Origin: Streptomyces sp. Act143
GTDB lineage: Bacteria > Actinomycetota > Actinomycetes > Streptomycetales > Streptomycetaceae
NCBI RefSeq assembly: GCF_003143935.1
Contig: NZ_QFRX01000001.1
Location: 3,084,292-3,148,291, forward strand
DNA length: 64,000 nt
Reading direction: 5' to 3'
The notes below the pieces were generated by a model that worked only from the letters and a program-made list of their open reading frames with translations, made no database searches and had not been told where the DNA came from. Both the position numbers and the translations under genes were made by a program. Position 1 is the stretch's first letter. Each line of letters opens with the position of its first letter. Below are positions 1 through 12,479 of the stretch, piece by piece.

Positions 1-1584
1 CCCGGCGCCCCGACCCCGGCCCCCAACGCCCAGGGCGGATACGGCTTCCCCCAGCCCCCCGCACAACCAGGCCAGCCGGGCGAACCGGGCCAGCCGCAAC
101 CCGCCGCCCCCCAAGCACAGCCGCAGCCCCAAGCACAGCCGCAGCCCCAGGCACAGGCACAGGCACAGCCGCAGCCCCAAGCCCATCCCCAAGCCCAGGC
201 CCCCCAAACCGCCCCCCCGACCGACCCCCGCACCGGTACCGCCTGGCCGCAGCCCATGCAGCACGACCAGCGGCAGATGACCAATCCCGGTGCCGCGCCG
301 CTCGGTTACACGGCTGCGGTGGAGCTGTCGTCCGACCGGCTGCTCAACAACAAGAAGCAGAAGGCCAAGAGCAGCCGTCCCGCGGCCCAGCCCTCCCGCT
401 TCAAGCTCGGCGGCAAGAAGGAAGAGGCCGAGCGGCAGCGGAAGTTGGAGCTGATCCGGACGCCCGTGCTGTCCTGCTATCGCATCGCCGTCATCAGCCT
501 CAAGGGGGGTGTCGGCAAGACGACCACGACCACCGCGCTCGGCTCCACGCTCGCCACGGAGCGCCAGGACAAGATCCTCGCCATCGACGCCAACCCGGAC
601 GCCGGTACGCTCGGCCGCCGGGTCCGCCGTGAGACCGGGGCCACCATCCGCGACCTCGTCCAGGCGATCCCGTACCTCAACTCGTACATGGACATCCGGC
701 GGTTCACCTCCCAGGCGCCCTCGGGGCTGGAGATCATCGCCAACGACGTCGACCCGGCCGTGTCCACGACCTTCAACGACGAGGACTACCGGCGGGCCAT
801 CGACGTGCTGGGCAAGCAGTACCCGGTCATCCTGACCGACTCCGGCACCGGTCTGCTCTACTCCGCCATGCGCGGGGTGCTCGACCTCGCCGACCAGCTC
901 ATCATCATCTCCACCCCGTCCGTCGACGGCGCCTCCAGCGCCAGTACGACGCTGGACTGGCTGTCGGCGCACGGGTACGCCGACCTCGTCTCGCGGTCCA
1001 TCACCGTCATCTCCGGGGTCCGCGAGACCGGCAAGATGATCAAGGTGGAGGACATCGTCAGCCACTTCGAGACCCGGTGCCGGGGCGTGGTCGTCGTTCC
1101 GTTCGACGAGCACCTCGCCGCCGGTGCCGAGGTCGACCTCGACATGATGCGGCCCAAGGTGCGCGAGGCGTACTTCAACCTCGCGGCGATGGTCGCCGAG
1201 GACTTCGTACGCCACCAGCAGTCCCACGGCCTGTGGACCAGCGACGGCAACCCGCCCCCGGTGGCGGCCCCGCCGATGCCGGGCCAGCAGCAGTACGCCC
1301 CGCAACAGCCGGGACAGCCGTATCCGCAGCAGCAGCCCGGCTACCCCCAGCCCGGTCACCCGCAACCCGGTTCCCCGCAACCCGGTTCCCCGCAACCCGG
1401 CCAGCAGCCCTACCCTCAGCAGCCTCACCCCCAGCAGGGCCAGCCGCCCGCGCAGCCGTACCCGCCGCAGCCGGGACAGCCGTATCCGGGGCAGCCGTAT
1501 CCGCAGCAGCAGCCCGGCCAGCAGGTCTACCCCCAACAGCCCGGCTACCCGCAGCCCGGCGGCCAGACCCCGCCCCAGCAGTAG
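1..1584 (+). CDS. MinD/ParA-like ATPase with Pro/Gln-rich flanks (5' truncated by window)
   Basis: The frame is open from base 1, so the gene starts upstream of the window and only its last 527 codons are seen. About the first 80 residues are Pro/Gln/Ala-rich low complexity. A basic linker follows, then a SIMIBI-class ATPase domain with the deviant Walker A KGGVGKT at residues 168-174 and an IDANPD segment typical of MinD/ParA. The last ~110 residues are repeats of QPGYPQ and QPGS type; at DNA level a 15-bp unit is repeated around 1366-1400. This architecture resembles the EspI-type proteins of type VII secretion loci, and in Streptomyces such a gene commonly lies next to ribF. The secretion link is inference because no ESX gene is visible here. 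It converges on ribF across a strong hairpin. Confidence 0.8.
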   Translation, partial: PGAPTPAPNAQGGYGFPQPPAQPGQPGEPGQPQPAAPQAQPQPQAQPQPQAQAQAQPQPQAHPQAQAPQTAPPTDPRTGTAWPQPMQHDQRQMTNPGAAPLGYTAAVELSSDRLLNNKKQKAKSSRPAAQPSRFKLGGKKEEAERQRKLELIRTPVLSCYRIAVISLKGGVGKTTTTTALGSTLATERQDKILAIDANPDAGTLGRRVRRETGATIRDLVQAIPYLNSYMDIRRFTSQAPSGLEIIANDVDPAVSTTFNDEDYRRAIDVLGKQYPVILTDSGTGLLYSAMRGVLDLADQLIIISTPSVDGASSASTTLDWLSAHGYADLVSRSITVISGVRETGKMIKVEDIVSHFETRCRGVVVVPFDEHLAAGAEVDLDMMRPKVREAYFNLAAMVAEDFVRHQQSHGLWTSDGNPPPVAAPPMPGQQQYAPQQPGQPYPQQQPGYPQPGHPQPGSPQPGSPQPGQQPYPQQPHPQQGQPPAQPYPPQPGQPYPGQPYPQQQPGQQVYPQQPGYPQPGGQTPPQQ

Positions 1585-1597
1585 CCACTGACTGACA

Positions 1598-1642
1598 GAA
1601 CGGCCCGGGCCCGCACTGCTCCAGTGCGGGCCCGGGCCGTTC
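1598..1642. terminator. Bidirectional intrinsic terminator
   Basis: A perfect 21-bp inverted repeat (1598-1618 and 1622-1642) with a 3-nt loop sits between the convergent ATPase gene and ribF. It has no long T tract, as is usual for streptomycete terminators, and can serve both strands. Confidence 0.8.
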
Positions 1643-1684
1643 CCGTCCCAGCGGGTCGCCGTCCTGCCGTGGCGAGCGGCGGGC

Positions 1685-2665
1685 TCAGTCCGTCGGCTGG
1701 GGCTCCGGCCGGGACTCCGGCTCGGCCGCCGCGGTCAGCTCACGGCACCGCTTGACGTCCTCGCCCATCTGCTCCAGCAGAGCCTCCAGCGAGTCGAACT
1801 TCGCCTGGCCGCGGACGTACGCGAGGAAGTCCACGGCGACATGCAGCCCGTACAGGTCGAGGCCGACGCGGTCGATGGCGTACGCCTCCACCGTGCGCTC
1901 GGTCCCGTCGAACTGCGGGTTCGTGCCGACGGAGATGGCGGCCGGCATGGCCTCGCCCGCCACGTGCAGCCAGCCGGCGTACACGCCGTCGGCGGGGATG
2001 GCGGTGTGCGGCAGCGTCTCGACGTTGGCCGTCGGGAAGCCGAGTTCACGGCCGCGCTGCGCGCCCCGTACGACCACGCCCTCCACCCGGTGCGGGCGGC
2101 CCAGGATCTCGCCCGCGCCCTCGACGTCGCCCTCGGCGACCAGGCGACGGGTGAGGGTGGACGAGAACGGCTCTCCGCCGCCCGCCTCACCGCAGACGAA
2201 CAGGTCGACGACCTCGACCTCGAAGTCGTAGACCTTGCCCTGCTCGACGAGGAACTCCACGTTCCCTGCGGCCTTGTGGCCGAAGCGGAAGTTGGGGCCC
2301 TCGACGACCGCCTTGGCGTGCAGCTTGTCGACCAGGACCTTGACGACGAATTCGGCGGGAGAGAGCTTCGAGAACTCCGTCGTGAAGGGGAGGATCAGGA
2401 CCGCGTCCACGCCCTGCTCCGCCATCAGCTCGGCGCGGCGGTGGTGCGGGGCCAGCAGCGGCGGGTGGCTGCCGGGGCGGACGACCTCGCTGGGGTGCGG
2501 GTCGAAGGTGACGACGACCGAGGGCACGCCCAGCTCACGGGCGCGGTCGACGGCGTGCTGGATGATCAGCTGGTGTCCGCGGTGGACACCGTCGTAGGAG
2601 CCGATGGTGACGACGCTGCGTCCCCAGTCCTCGGGGATGTCCTCCAAGCCACGCCAGCGCTGCAC
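1685..2665 (-). CDS. ribF: Bifunctional riboflavin kinase / FAD synthetase
   Basis: This 326-aa protein phosphorylates riboflavin to FMN and adenylylates FMN to FAD in the cytosol. The N-terminal nucleotidyltransferase half carries the GVHRGH form of the HxGH motif near residue 28. The C-terminal flavokinase half carries GFPTAN near residue 215. The length is normal for the bacterial bifunctional enzyme. The start is GTG, preceded at 8 nt by GAGGAG. It is the last gene on the minus strand after the translation-factor operon, as in other streptomycetes, separated from the upstream large NTPase gene by 124 nt. Confidence 0.96.
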   Translation of the reverse strand: MQRWRGLEDIPEDWGRSVVTIGSYDGVHRGHQLIIQHAVDRARELGVPSVVVTFDPHPSEVVRPGSHPPLLAPHHRRAELMAEQGVDAVLILPFTTEFSKLSPAEFVVKVLVDKLHAKAVVEGPNFRFGHKAAGNVEFLVEQGKVYDFEVEVVDLFVCGEAGGGEPFSSTLTRRLVAEGDVEGAGEILGRPHRVEGVVVRGAQRGRELGFPTANVETLPHTAIPADGVYAGWLHVAGEAMPAAISVGTNPQFDGTERTVEAYAIDRVGLDLYGLHVAVDFLAYVRGQAKFDSLEALLEQMGEDVKRCRELTAAAEPESRPEPQPTD

Positions 2666-2789
2666 TGTGACCGCTCCTCATCGAACCTGTGTCCGTTTTT
2701 ACGGTTTACCTCTTACGCAGGTCTAAGGGTGCCATGCCGCGTCCGTCCTGCCCGCATCGGCATGGGCGCTGTGACTCGACCCACGTGGG

Positions 2790-5700
2790 TCAGACGGGGA
2801 TTCCGACCCCGGCCAGGTTCTCGATCATGCGGCGGCTGCTGGGGCCGACCACGGCCGCCCACTGCCGCGGGGCGTCGGTCAGCCAGCCCGCCACCTGCGG
2901 GGCGAACCCCGGGATACGGCGCCCCAGGTCGACCAGCGCGCGGTCGAAGCGGGCCGCTCCCTGCGGAGTGCGGACGAGGAGGACGCCGATACGGTGCACC
3001 AGCTCGCGCAAGCCGTCACCGTCACCGTCACTGGCTGCGGCGCGCAGGAGCGCGTCCAGTACGGCAGGCTCCCGCTCGTGGCTCAGGAGGTGGTCGAGCA
3101 GTTCTCGCCGCAGGGGGCGGGAGGCTGCGGCTCCGGGTGCGACGAGTACGGCGGCCAGGGCCGTCCGCACCTCCTCCGGGCCGTCGTCCAGCAGCCCGGT
3201 GACGAGAGGGAACAGCACGGCCCGTGTGCCCGGCCCCTGGTCGAGGCGCCGGTCGACGTAGGCGGCCACGTCCGCCGCGGTCTCCGGGCGCAGCTCCACG
3301 GCCTCCCGTACGAGTACGGCGATCCGACGTGCCGGCGTCGGCAGCGTGACGTCGGCGAGAGTGCGCAGCGCCGCTCCGCCGCCGGGGCGGCGCAGTCGGG
3401 CCCGGAAGGCGTCCAGCACCGGTTCCGGGTGGGTGGTGAGGGCGGCGACCAGCGCGCTCGGCGGGAAGTGCGGGTCGCCGGCCGCGAAGTGGCCGAGGGC
3501 CTGCGGGAGATGGCGGGCACGCGTATGCGGGTCGCGGACGAGGAGCGCGAGCGCGCCGCCGTGCAGGGTGCAGTCGGCGGGGCGGGCGAGAAGGGTGAGG
3601 GCGGCGTAGCGGAGCAGTTCGCGGTCGGCCTCGGTGGTGACGTGCGGGGCCGCGCGCAGGCCGTACGCGACCGCCGCGACCCGCCGGTCCGGCCGCTCGT
3701 CGTGCGCCCACCGGTCCACCGCCCGGCACACCGCCGACGGCTCGTCCTCCGCGAGCACCGCCAGCAGTTCGTCGGCCCGCCGGTGCGCGCTGTCGACCAG
3801 CACCTCCGTCAGGCCGTCCAGCGCCAGGTGCCGGTGCGTGTGCAGCAACGCCTGCGCCGCCTTCGCGACGGTCGCGTGCGGGGTGGCGGGCAGCGGGCGC
3901 TCGTCGTCGAACCAGCGGGTGAGGTGCGGCTGTACGACGTCGGGGGCGTCGGCGAGGAGGCGTGAGGCCGCGTCCAGGTAGCGGGGGGCGGTGTCCTGCG
4001 GGGGGCCGTCGGCGAGGACGAGACGGCGGAGGAGGTCGAAGAGGGTGACCGGGGGGAGGGCCAGGTCCTGCCAGAAGGCGGGCGGGAAGGAGGAGGTGAG
4101 GGGGCGCGTCGTCGCCGCGGTGCCCCGCTGCCGTTCCCCTTGTCCTCCCCCTTCCTCTTGCCCTTCCTCTTGCCCTTCCTCTTGCCCTTTCTCTTGCCCT
4201 TCCCGTTCCTGTCCGCGCCAGCTCACCACTCGGTCGGCCAGCAGCCTCAGGACTCCCGTGTACGGAGTCGCGTCGGGCACGCGCAGCAGGGACTCGGTGA
4301 GGAGGCGGGCCGCCCACCAGGAGTGCGGGTCCGCGTCCAGCGCCTGGATCAGTTCCTCCAGGCGCTGAGCGAGGGCCGGGGTGCCGTGCTGGCGGGCGAG
4401 GAGGAGCAGGGCCTGGACGACCGGGCCGATGCGGTGGTGCGGTACGGGCAGCGGGCGGCGGTCGGCCGGATGGGTGCGGCGGCGGTGGACGAGGGCGCGC
4501 AGGGCCTCGTCCAGGTCCAGGTGGATGCCCTGGATCCAGTCGGCGAGCTCCTCGTGGGCGAAGCGGTAGCCGCTTCCGGCGGGGACGAGGAGGCCCTCGG
4601 TGAGAACGGCGGAGGCCCAGCCGGTGCCGCCGCCCAGGCGGGCCGGGGCGGGGCCCCAGGGGAACACCGCCTCGAACGATTCCCGGTCCAGTTCGCCCTG
4701 CCCGGGGCCGAGGCTGCGGCGGGCCGCCTCGTGGACCTGGCCGGAGACCTTGGCGGCGAGGCGGCGTACGGCGGTGCCGCGCAGGCCGTTCTCGGCGGCG
4801 AGGCGGACGGCGATGCGGAGGCACATCAGGTCGAGGTAGGCCGCGAAGACGTCGTCACGGTCCACTCGCGCGTGGGGGGCGTCGGAGGTTTCGGGGAGGG
4901 CGGTGCGGACCTCGGCGAGGAGGCGGAGGGTGAGGGGGTGGCGGGCGTCGGGGTTGCGCAGGGCCCCCTCGGGGATGCGGTAGCGCGCGCGTGCCGTGCG
5001 GGCCTCGTGGTCCTGGAGGTCGGCGAGGCGGACGCAGGGGGTGGGAGGGATCTCGTGCGGTGGGTCCGCGTCAGGGGGCGACGCCGCGAGCTCTTCCCCG
5101 TACAGCATCTCCCGCGGGAACCCCGCCCCCGCTCCCTCCCAGTACTCCGCTCGGCACGCCACCACCAGCCGCGCCCCTGACTCCCGCAGCCAGCGCGCCG
5201 TGCCGTCGGTCCACTCGGGCAGACGGTGGGCCAGCACGGGCGGCATCTCCTCCGGGCCGTCCAGGAGCAGGAGCAGGGGGCGTTCCGCGAGGCGGGCCAG
5301 CCGCGAGAGGCGGCCGGGGGTGAGGTCGCCCAGGTCGGTGAGGTGCGCGGAGCGCGAGGCGGCGACGATCCTCGCGGCGCGGGTCAGGGCCCTGGCGGCG
5401 GCGTCGGCGACCGAGGTGTCGTCGTCCCGCAGATCGGCGCCGCGCAGCCAGAGCGTGGGGGCGGGGCGGGCACCGCGGTTGCGGCGGGCGGCGAGGGACG
5501 CGAGTTCCGTCGTACGGCCGCTGCCGGGCGGCCCGACGAGCGCGAGGACGGCGCGGTCGTCCTCGGTGAACGCCTCGAACTCCGCTGCCGTGGCCGCCCG
5601 TTGAACCGGTTCCACCGAGCCGGGGCCGAGGGTGTCCGCCGCCCTGCCCACGTACCCGGCCAACGCCCCCGGCGGCCCGTCCTGGCCCACCGAGGTGGCG

Positions 5701-6716
5701 GTCAGCTCCAGGACGCCCGCCAGATTGAGGTCGACGCCGTACGCGGGGACGGTCGCCGCGTTCTCGGCGAGCAGGTCGGCGAGGGGGCCGTGCGGGGGCG
5801 GGAACAGGGGTACCGCGAAGCCCACCTCACGTCGGCCGCTCTGCAACGCGGTCCCCAGTACGCCGACCACCGCACCGGTCGCGGCATCGAGCACGGGTCC
5901 CCCGGCCGCCCCTCCGCCGAGCCGCAGCGCGTCCTGCCCTGCGGTACCGATCGCCAACTCCATTACGCCGTCGAGGAGATGGAAACGGTCCGTCGCCGTG
6001 TACGTCACGGAGGCCGTCCCGAGCACGCGCGCCTCGCGCCAGCAGCCGGCGGGGATGCGCACATAGGAACCGGTGCCGACCCCGCCCCGACCGCCGACGG
6101 GCAACGGCTCGACACCGAGGCCCTGGGTGCGCACGAGCGCGAGGTTCAGCTCGGGCAGCGCGGTCACCGCGTCGGCGGCCACCACGCAGTGCCGGTCCTC
6201 GGCGGCGTACAGCAGCAGTCTCGGCAGCCCGTCGACGACCTCGTGACCGGTGATCAGGGTGCCGTGGTGATCGGCGACGAACCCGATGCCACGGGGGCGC
6301 CCGGCAAGGTCGCGAATACGGACGAGCGCGTGATCGGGCACCCGCCCCAGCGCGGAGCTACGCCCGTACTCCGCCGGGCCGTACACCGCGCCCGGCCCCG
6401 AGGCGTAGGCCCAATCCGGCGGCGGCGCGTCGCGTGGTGGGCCCTGCGTCGGGCCCTGTGCGCGGTCCGGCCCCGGGGCATCTGCGTGGTGGTTCTGCCG
6501 GGGGTCCCGTGCAGGTGCCGGCCCTGTCTCCTGCGCCCAGTCCGGCCCCGCAGCCTGCCCACGCACCGGCTCCGAGACTCCCCCACGGCCCGGCTCCGAG
6601 ACTCCCCCGGAGCCCGGCCCCGAGTCCTGCCGCCGGCCCCGCTCCGGGTCTAGCCCCCGGCCCCGCTCCGAGTCTCGCCCACGGCCCCCCGCGGTCCGCG
6701 AGCCCCGTCGCGTCAT
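2790..6716 (-). CDS. Trypsin-like (degenerate) domain fused to STAND/NACHT-type NTPase, 1308 aa
   Basis: The chosen ATG at 6716 follows GGGGAGG at a good distance. The open frame continues upstream to 7070, but that part overlaps truB and reads as noise. Residues 1-115 are Arg/Gly/Pro/Asp-rich low complexity. Residues ~130-300 look like a chymotrypsin-fold protease: the His motif TGHEVV is near 155, but the Asp site reads LNLALV and the Ser site reads GGAAGGPVLD (near 270) instead of GNSGGP, so the Asp and Ser appear to be lost. An NTPase follows with Walker A GPPGSGRT near 392 and Walker B LLLLLDGPEE near 480, then a long helical C-terminal half that may be HEAT-like. STAND proteins usually sense signals and oligomerise; a regulatory or conflict role is inference. 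It sits between truB and ribF. Confidence 0.8.
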   Translation of the reverse strand: MTRRGSRTAGGRGRDSERGRGLDPERGRRQDSGPGSGGVSEPGRGGVSEPVRGQAAGPDWAQETGPAPARDPRQNHHADAPGPDRAQGPTQGPPRDAPPPDWAYASGPGAVYGPAEYGRSSALGRVPDHALVRIRDLAGRPRGIGFVADHHGTLITGHEVVDGLPRLLLYAAEDRHCVVAADAVTALPELNLALVRTQGLGVEPLPVGGRGGVGTGSYVRIPAGCWREARVLGTASVTYTATDRFHLLDGVMELAIGTAGQDALRLGGGAAGGPVLDAATGAVVGVLGTALQSGRREVGFAVPLFPPPHGPLADLLAENAATVPAYGVDLNLAGVLELTATSVGQDGPPGALAGYVGRAADTLGPGSVEPVQRAATAAEFEAFTEDDRAVLALVGPPGSGRTTELASLAARRNRGARPAPTLWLRGADLRDDDTSVADAAARALTRAARIVAASRSAHLTDLGDLTPGRLSRLARLAERPLLLLLDGPEEMPPVLAHRLPEWTDGTARWLRESGARLVVACRAEYWEGAGAGFPREMLYGEELAASPPDADPPHEIPPTPCVRLADLQDHEARTARARYRIPEGALRNPDARHPLTLRLLAEVRTALPETSDAPHARVDRDDVFAAYLDLMCLRIAVRLAAENGLRGTAVRRLAAKVSGQVHEAARRSLGPGQGELDRESFEAVFPWGPAPARLGGGTGWASAVLTEGLLVPAGSGYRFAHEELADWIQGIHLDLDEALRALVHRRRTHPADRRPLPVPHHRIGPVVQALLLLARQHGTPALAQRLEELIQALDADPHSWWAARLLTESLLRVPDATPYTGVLRLLADRVVSWRGQEREGQEKGQEEGQEEGQEEGGGQGERQRGTAATTRPLTSSFPPAFWQDLALPPVTLFDLLRRLVLADGPPQDTAPRYLDAASRLLADAPDVVQPHLTRWFDDERPLPATPHATVAKAAQALLHTHRHLALDGLTEVLVDSAHRRADELLAVLAEDEPSAVCRAVDRWAHDERPDRRVAAVAYGLRAAPHVTTEADRELLRYAALTLLARPADCTLHGGALALLVRDPHTRARHLPQALGHFAAGDPHFPPSALVAALTTHPEPVLDAFRARLRRPGGGAALRTLADVTLPTPARRIAVLVREAVELRPETAADVAAYVDRRLDQGPGTRAVLFPLVTGLLDDGPEEVRTALAAVLVAPGAAASRPLRRELLDHLLSHEREPAVLDALLRAAASDGDGDGLRELVHRIGVLLVRTPQGAARFDRALVDLGRRIPGFAPQVAGWLTDAPRQWAAVVGPSSRRMIENLAGVGIPV
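4151..4198 (-). repeat. In-frame 12-bp tandem repeat in the STAND-type protein gene
   Basis: Four consecutive 12-bp units (three identical, the fourth with one change) encode repeats of GQEE/GQEK in a charged linker inside the C-terminal half of the protein. Flanking codons (GQERE, GGGQGERQ) are degenerate versions, so the copy number probably changes by slippage without breaking the frame. Confidence 0.85.
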
Positions 6717-6947
6717 CGTCGAACCTCCCCGCCGTGCCCGTGCCGTGCTCGCGGGGCCGTCTCCCGGCCGTCCGGTCCGTGAGGCAGGCCCGTCTTCGAC
6801 GGTAGGCACCGCCTGATCGGCGGGACAGAGCGCGCGGTGAACGCGCCCCCTTCCGCTCCCCCGGTTCACTCCGAGCGCCTGCCCGGACGGGTGAATGGGC
6901 GGGGACGGGTGGATACACCCTAGGGGTGGGGGAACCGAGGGGGGACC

Positions 6948-6983
6948 GTGGAGCGGCGGACAACTCCGTGACCGCCGCTCCAC
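6948..6983 (-). terminator. Terminator after truB
   Basis: A 12-bp perfect stem (6948-6959 with 6972-6983, 12-nt loop) lies 23 nt beyond the truB stop and before the start of the large NTPase gene. It probably ends the rimP-truB operon, so the NTPase gene would need its own promoter in the ~230 nt that follow on the minus strand. Confidence 0.65.
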
Positions 6984-7005
6984 GGGTGGAGCGTCATCCG
7001 AGGGC

Positions 7006-7911
7006 TCAGCCGAAGACGGCCAGGCTCTTCGCCTTGCCCTTCTGTTCCTCGACCAGCACGAGGAACACACCCTCGGGATCGAAGACGGCGACCGCGCCGC
7101 GGCCCGCGTACTCGTCGGGCATCTCCAGCCGGACGCCGTTCAGCAGCAGCTTCGCCCGCTTGGCGTCCACGTCCCAGCGCGGGAACGCGGCCGTGGCGGC
7201 ATCGGCGATCGGCATGACCGTCAGCTCCTGCTGGAGCTGGTCCAGGGTCCTGGCCGAGTCCAGCTTGTACGGGCCGACGCGGGTGCGGCGAAGGGCCGTC
7301 AGGTGGCCGCCCACGCCCAGGTCCGCGCCCAGGTCACGGGCGAGCGCTCGGATGTACGTACCGGACGAGCAGACCACCGAGACGACCAGGTCCATCACCG
7401 GCGTGCCGTCGGCCGCGACCGCGTCCCGGACGTCGTACACCGCGAAGGACGAGATCCGCACCGGACGGGCCGGGATCTCGAACTCCTCGCCCTCGCGCGC
7501 CCGCTTGTAGGAGCGCACTCCGTCGATCTTGATGGCGCTGACCTTGGACGGCACCTGCATGATGTCGCCGGTCAGCTTGGCGATCCCGGCGTCGACGGCC
7601 TCGCGGGTGACCTTCGAGGCGTCTGACGACCCCGTGATCTCGCCCTCTGCGTCGTCGGTCAGGGTCGTCTGGCCGAGCCGGATCGTGCCCAGGTACTCCT
7701 TCTCCGTCAGGGCGAGGTGCCCCAGGAGCTTGGTCGCGCGCTCGACGCCGAGGACGAGCACGCCCGTCGCCATGGGGTCGAGCGTGCCGGCGTGGCCGAC
7801 GCGGCGGGTCCTGGCGATCCCGCGCATCTTGGCGACCACGTCGTGCGAAGTGAAGCCCGACGGCTTGTCGACGATGACAAGCCCGTCGGGCGTGGTGCTC
7901 TTCCGGTTCAT
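7006..7911 (-). CDS. truB: tRNA pseudouridine-55 synthase
   Basis: This 301-aa enzyme isomerises U55 in the T-loop of tRNA. It has the N-terminal VDKPSGFTSHDVV segment and the catalytic-Asp motif GHAGTLDPMATGVL near residues 39-52, followed by a PUA-like C-terminal region. The ATG overlaps the rbfA stop by 4 nt (ATGA), indicating translational coupling. It is the last gene of the rimP-nusA-ylxR-infB-DUF503-rbfA-truB run and is followed by a hairpin. Confidence 0.97.
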   Translation of the reverse strand: MNRKSTTPDGLVIVDKPSGFTSHDVVAKMRGIARTRRVGHAGTLDPMATGVLVLGVERATKLLGHLALTEKEYLGTIRLGQTTLTDDAEGEITGSSDASKVTREAVDAGIAKLTGDIMQVPSKVSAIKIDGVRSYKRAREGEEFEIPARPVRISSFAVYDVRDAVAADGTPVMDLVVSVVCSSGTYIRALARDLGADLGVGGHLTALRRTRVGPYKLDSARTLDQLQQELTVMPIADAATAAFPRWDVDAKRAKLLLNGVRLEMPDEYAGRGAVAVFDPEGVFLVLVEEQKGKAKSLAVFG

Positions 7912-8354
7912 TCGGAGGTGTCGTCCTCGTCCTCGCCCGGCTTCTTGTACGGGTCCGCCTCACCGGCGTAGGTGGCGCCGGCCGAGACCTCGCGCACCTT
8001 CTCGTCGGACTGGCGCGCCTTGTCGAGGAGGTCCTCGATGGTCCGGGCGGTGTCGGGCAGGGCGTCGGCCACGAACGTCAGCGTCGGGGTGAACTTCACG
8101 CCCGCCGCCGCGCCGACCGCGGAGCGGAGGACGCCCTTGGCGCTCTCCAGTCCGGCCGCGGCAGCTGCCCGCTCCTCGTCGTCCCCGTACACCGTGTAGA
8201 AGACGGTCGCCTCCCGAAGGTCACCGGTGACCCTGGTGTCCGTGATGGTGACGTGGCTGCCGAGCCGCGGGTCCTTGATCCCGCGCTGCAGCTTCTGGGC
8301 CACCACCTCCCGGATGAGGTCCGCCAGCCTCTTCGCCCGCGCGTTGTCGGCCAC
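7908..8354 (-). CDS. rbfA: 30S ribosome-binding factor A
   Basis: This 148-aa KH-fold protein is needed for maturation of the 16S rRNA 5' end and cold adaptation. The N-terminal RLADLIREVVAQKLQRGIKDPRLG and the VYGDDEER segment are typical. The acidic tail (EDEDDTSE) is common in actinobacterial copies. It overlaps truB by 4 nt and starts 37 nt after the stop of the DUF503 gene. Confidence 0.96.
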   Translation of the reverse strand: MADNARAKRLADLIREVVAQKLQRGIKDPRLGSHVTITDTRVTGDLREATVFYTVYGDDEERAAAAAGLESAKGVLRSAVGAAAGVKFTPTLTFVADALPDTARTIEDLLDKARQSDEKVREVSAGATYAGEADPYKKPGEDEDDTSE

Positions 8355-8391
8355 TGGTCCGTCTCCTTAGTTACTTCTCTTGCCGCTTGCT

Positions 8392-8685
8392 TCAGTCTTC
8401 GTCGCTGTGGAGCCTGCGTCGAACCGAGAGCAGTTCCACCTCGGGCCGCCCGGCGACCAGCCGCTCGCAGCGGTCCAGTACGTCGGAGAGGTGGCCCGTG
8501 TCCCCGGAGACCATCGCGAGCCCGATCTCGGCCCGGCGATGGAGGTCCTGATTGCCCGTCTCCGCCGCACTCACCGCGTACTTGCGCTGGAGCTCGGCCA
8601 CGATCGGACGGACGAGTGAGCGTTTCTCCTTCAGCGAGTGGACGTCGCCGAGGAGCAGGTCGAAGGACAGAGTCCCCACATACAT
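8392..8685 (-). CDS. DUF503 (YlxP-like) protein
   Basis: This 97-aa protein begins MYVGTLSFDLLLGDVHSLKEKRS, the hallmark of DUF503. It sits between infB and rbfA as in many Gram-positives, where YlxP is thought to act with RbfA in 30S maturation. The substrate is not established. The upstream ribosome binding site is weak; expression may depend on read-through from infB past the hairpin at 8766-8819. Confidence 0.9.
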   Translation of the reverse strand: MYVGTLSFDLLLGDVHSLKEKRSLVRPIVAELQRKYAVSAAETGNQDLHRRAEIGLAMVSGDTGHLSDVLDRCERLVAGRPEVELLSVRRRLHSDED

Positions 8686-8765
8686 GTGTGTGTCCGGATG
8701 TCCCGCCGGTTCGGGGTACGGGCGTCACGCCTGGACGCCGATACGGGAACCGTACACGCAACGGC

Positions 8766-8819
8766 CGGGGCCGATCGACGGAAATTCCCGCAAGGGAACT
8801 TCCCCGCCGATCGGCCCCG
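8766..8819 (-). terminator. Hairpin between infB and the DUF503 gene
   Basis: A 12-bp outer stem (8766-8777 with 8808-8819) encloses a second small hairpin (TTCCC/GGGAA with a GCAA loop). It lies just after the infB stop. It may attenuate transcription into DUF503-rbfA-truB or protect the infB 3' end. Confidence 0.6.
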
Positions 8820-8836
8820 ATCGCGTGCTGTGACGG

Positions 8837-11944
<3,108 letters not shown>

Positions 11945-12107
11945 TTCGCTCCTTTTAGGTCCGGGTTGCGTCCGGACCGTCGCTACTTCATGGGCGTACT
12001 CATCGCGTGCTCATCGAGTGCTCATCGCAATCTCGACCTACTTCCAACTCGCGGGGTACCAGGGCCGCACGGACGTTCCGCGCGACGCTTCTTACGGTGT
12101 TGCCTGC

Positions 12108-12389
12108 TCAGCAACTGTCTGTCTGCTCGACGTACTGGCGCAACGCCTTTATGTCGAGCGCTCCCGGGGCGCGCAACGCCCGCGTGAACGCCCGGCGGCG
12201 TACCGCCTGATCGAGACAGACCAGGGCGGGGTGCACGTAGGCGCCCCGGCCGGGCAGCGTACCGCGTGGATCGGGGACGCATGCGTCCTTGATCGCCACG
12301 GTCCGCAGCAGATCGGTCTTGGCCGCTCGCTGCCTGCACCCCACACAGGTGCGTTCAGGGCATGCGCGGGCGTGCGTCCGGCCAGACAC
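12108..12389 (-). CDS. ylxR: YlxR/RnpM family RNA-binding protein
   Basis: This 93-aa protein has the YlxR core P-x-R-T-C-V-G-C-R (PERTCVGCR near residues 11-19) and GRGAYVHP. In Bacillus subtilis the orthologue (RnpM) binds RNase P RNA and modulates its activity. Its place between nusA and infB is the standard one. Confidence 0.93.
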   Translation of the reverse strand: MSGRTHARACPERTCVGCRQRAAKTDLLRTVAIKDACVPDPRGTLPGRGAYVHPALVCLDQAVRRRAFTRALRAPGALDIKALRQYVEQTDSC

Positions 12390-12479
12390 TCTTAAGTCTA
12401 CCTCCCCGTACCGACCTCACCCCTTTGGGGCAGGAATCGAACGGTTGTTGTCGTGATCTAAGCCAAGTGCGGCTTGGAT

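Noticed and set aside
6717..7070. Upstream extension of the large trypsin/STAND reading frame
   Set aside because: It overlaps the truB 3' end, has noisy Arg/Pro/Ser composition and spans the terminator; a proper GGGGAGG precedes the ATG at 6716.
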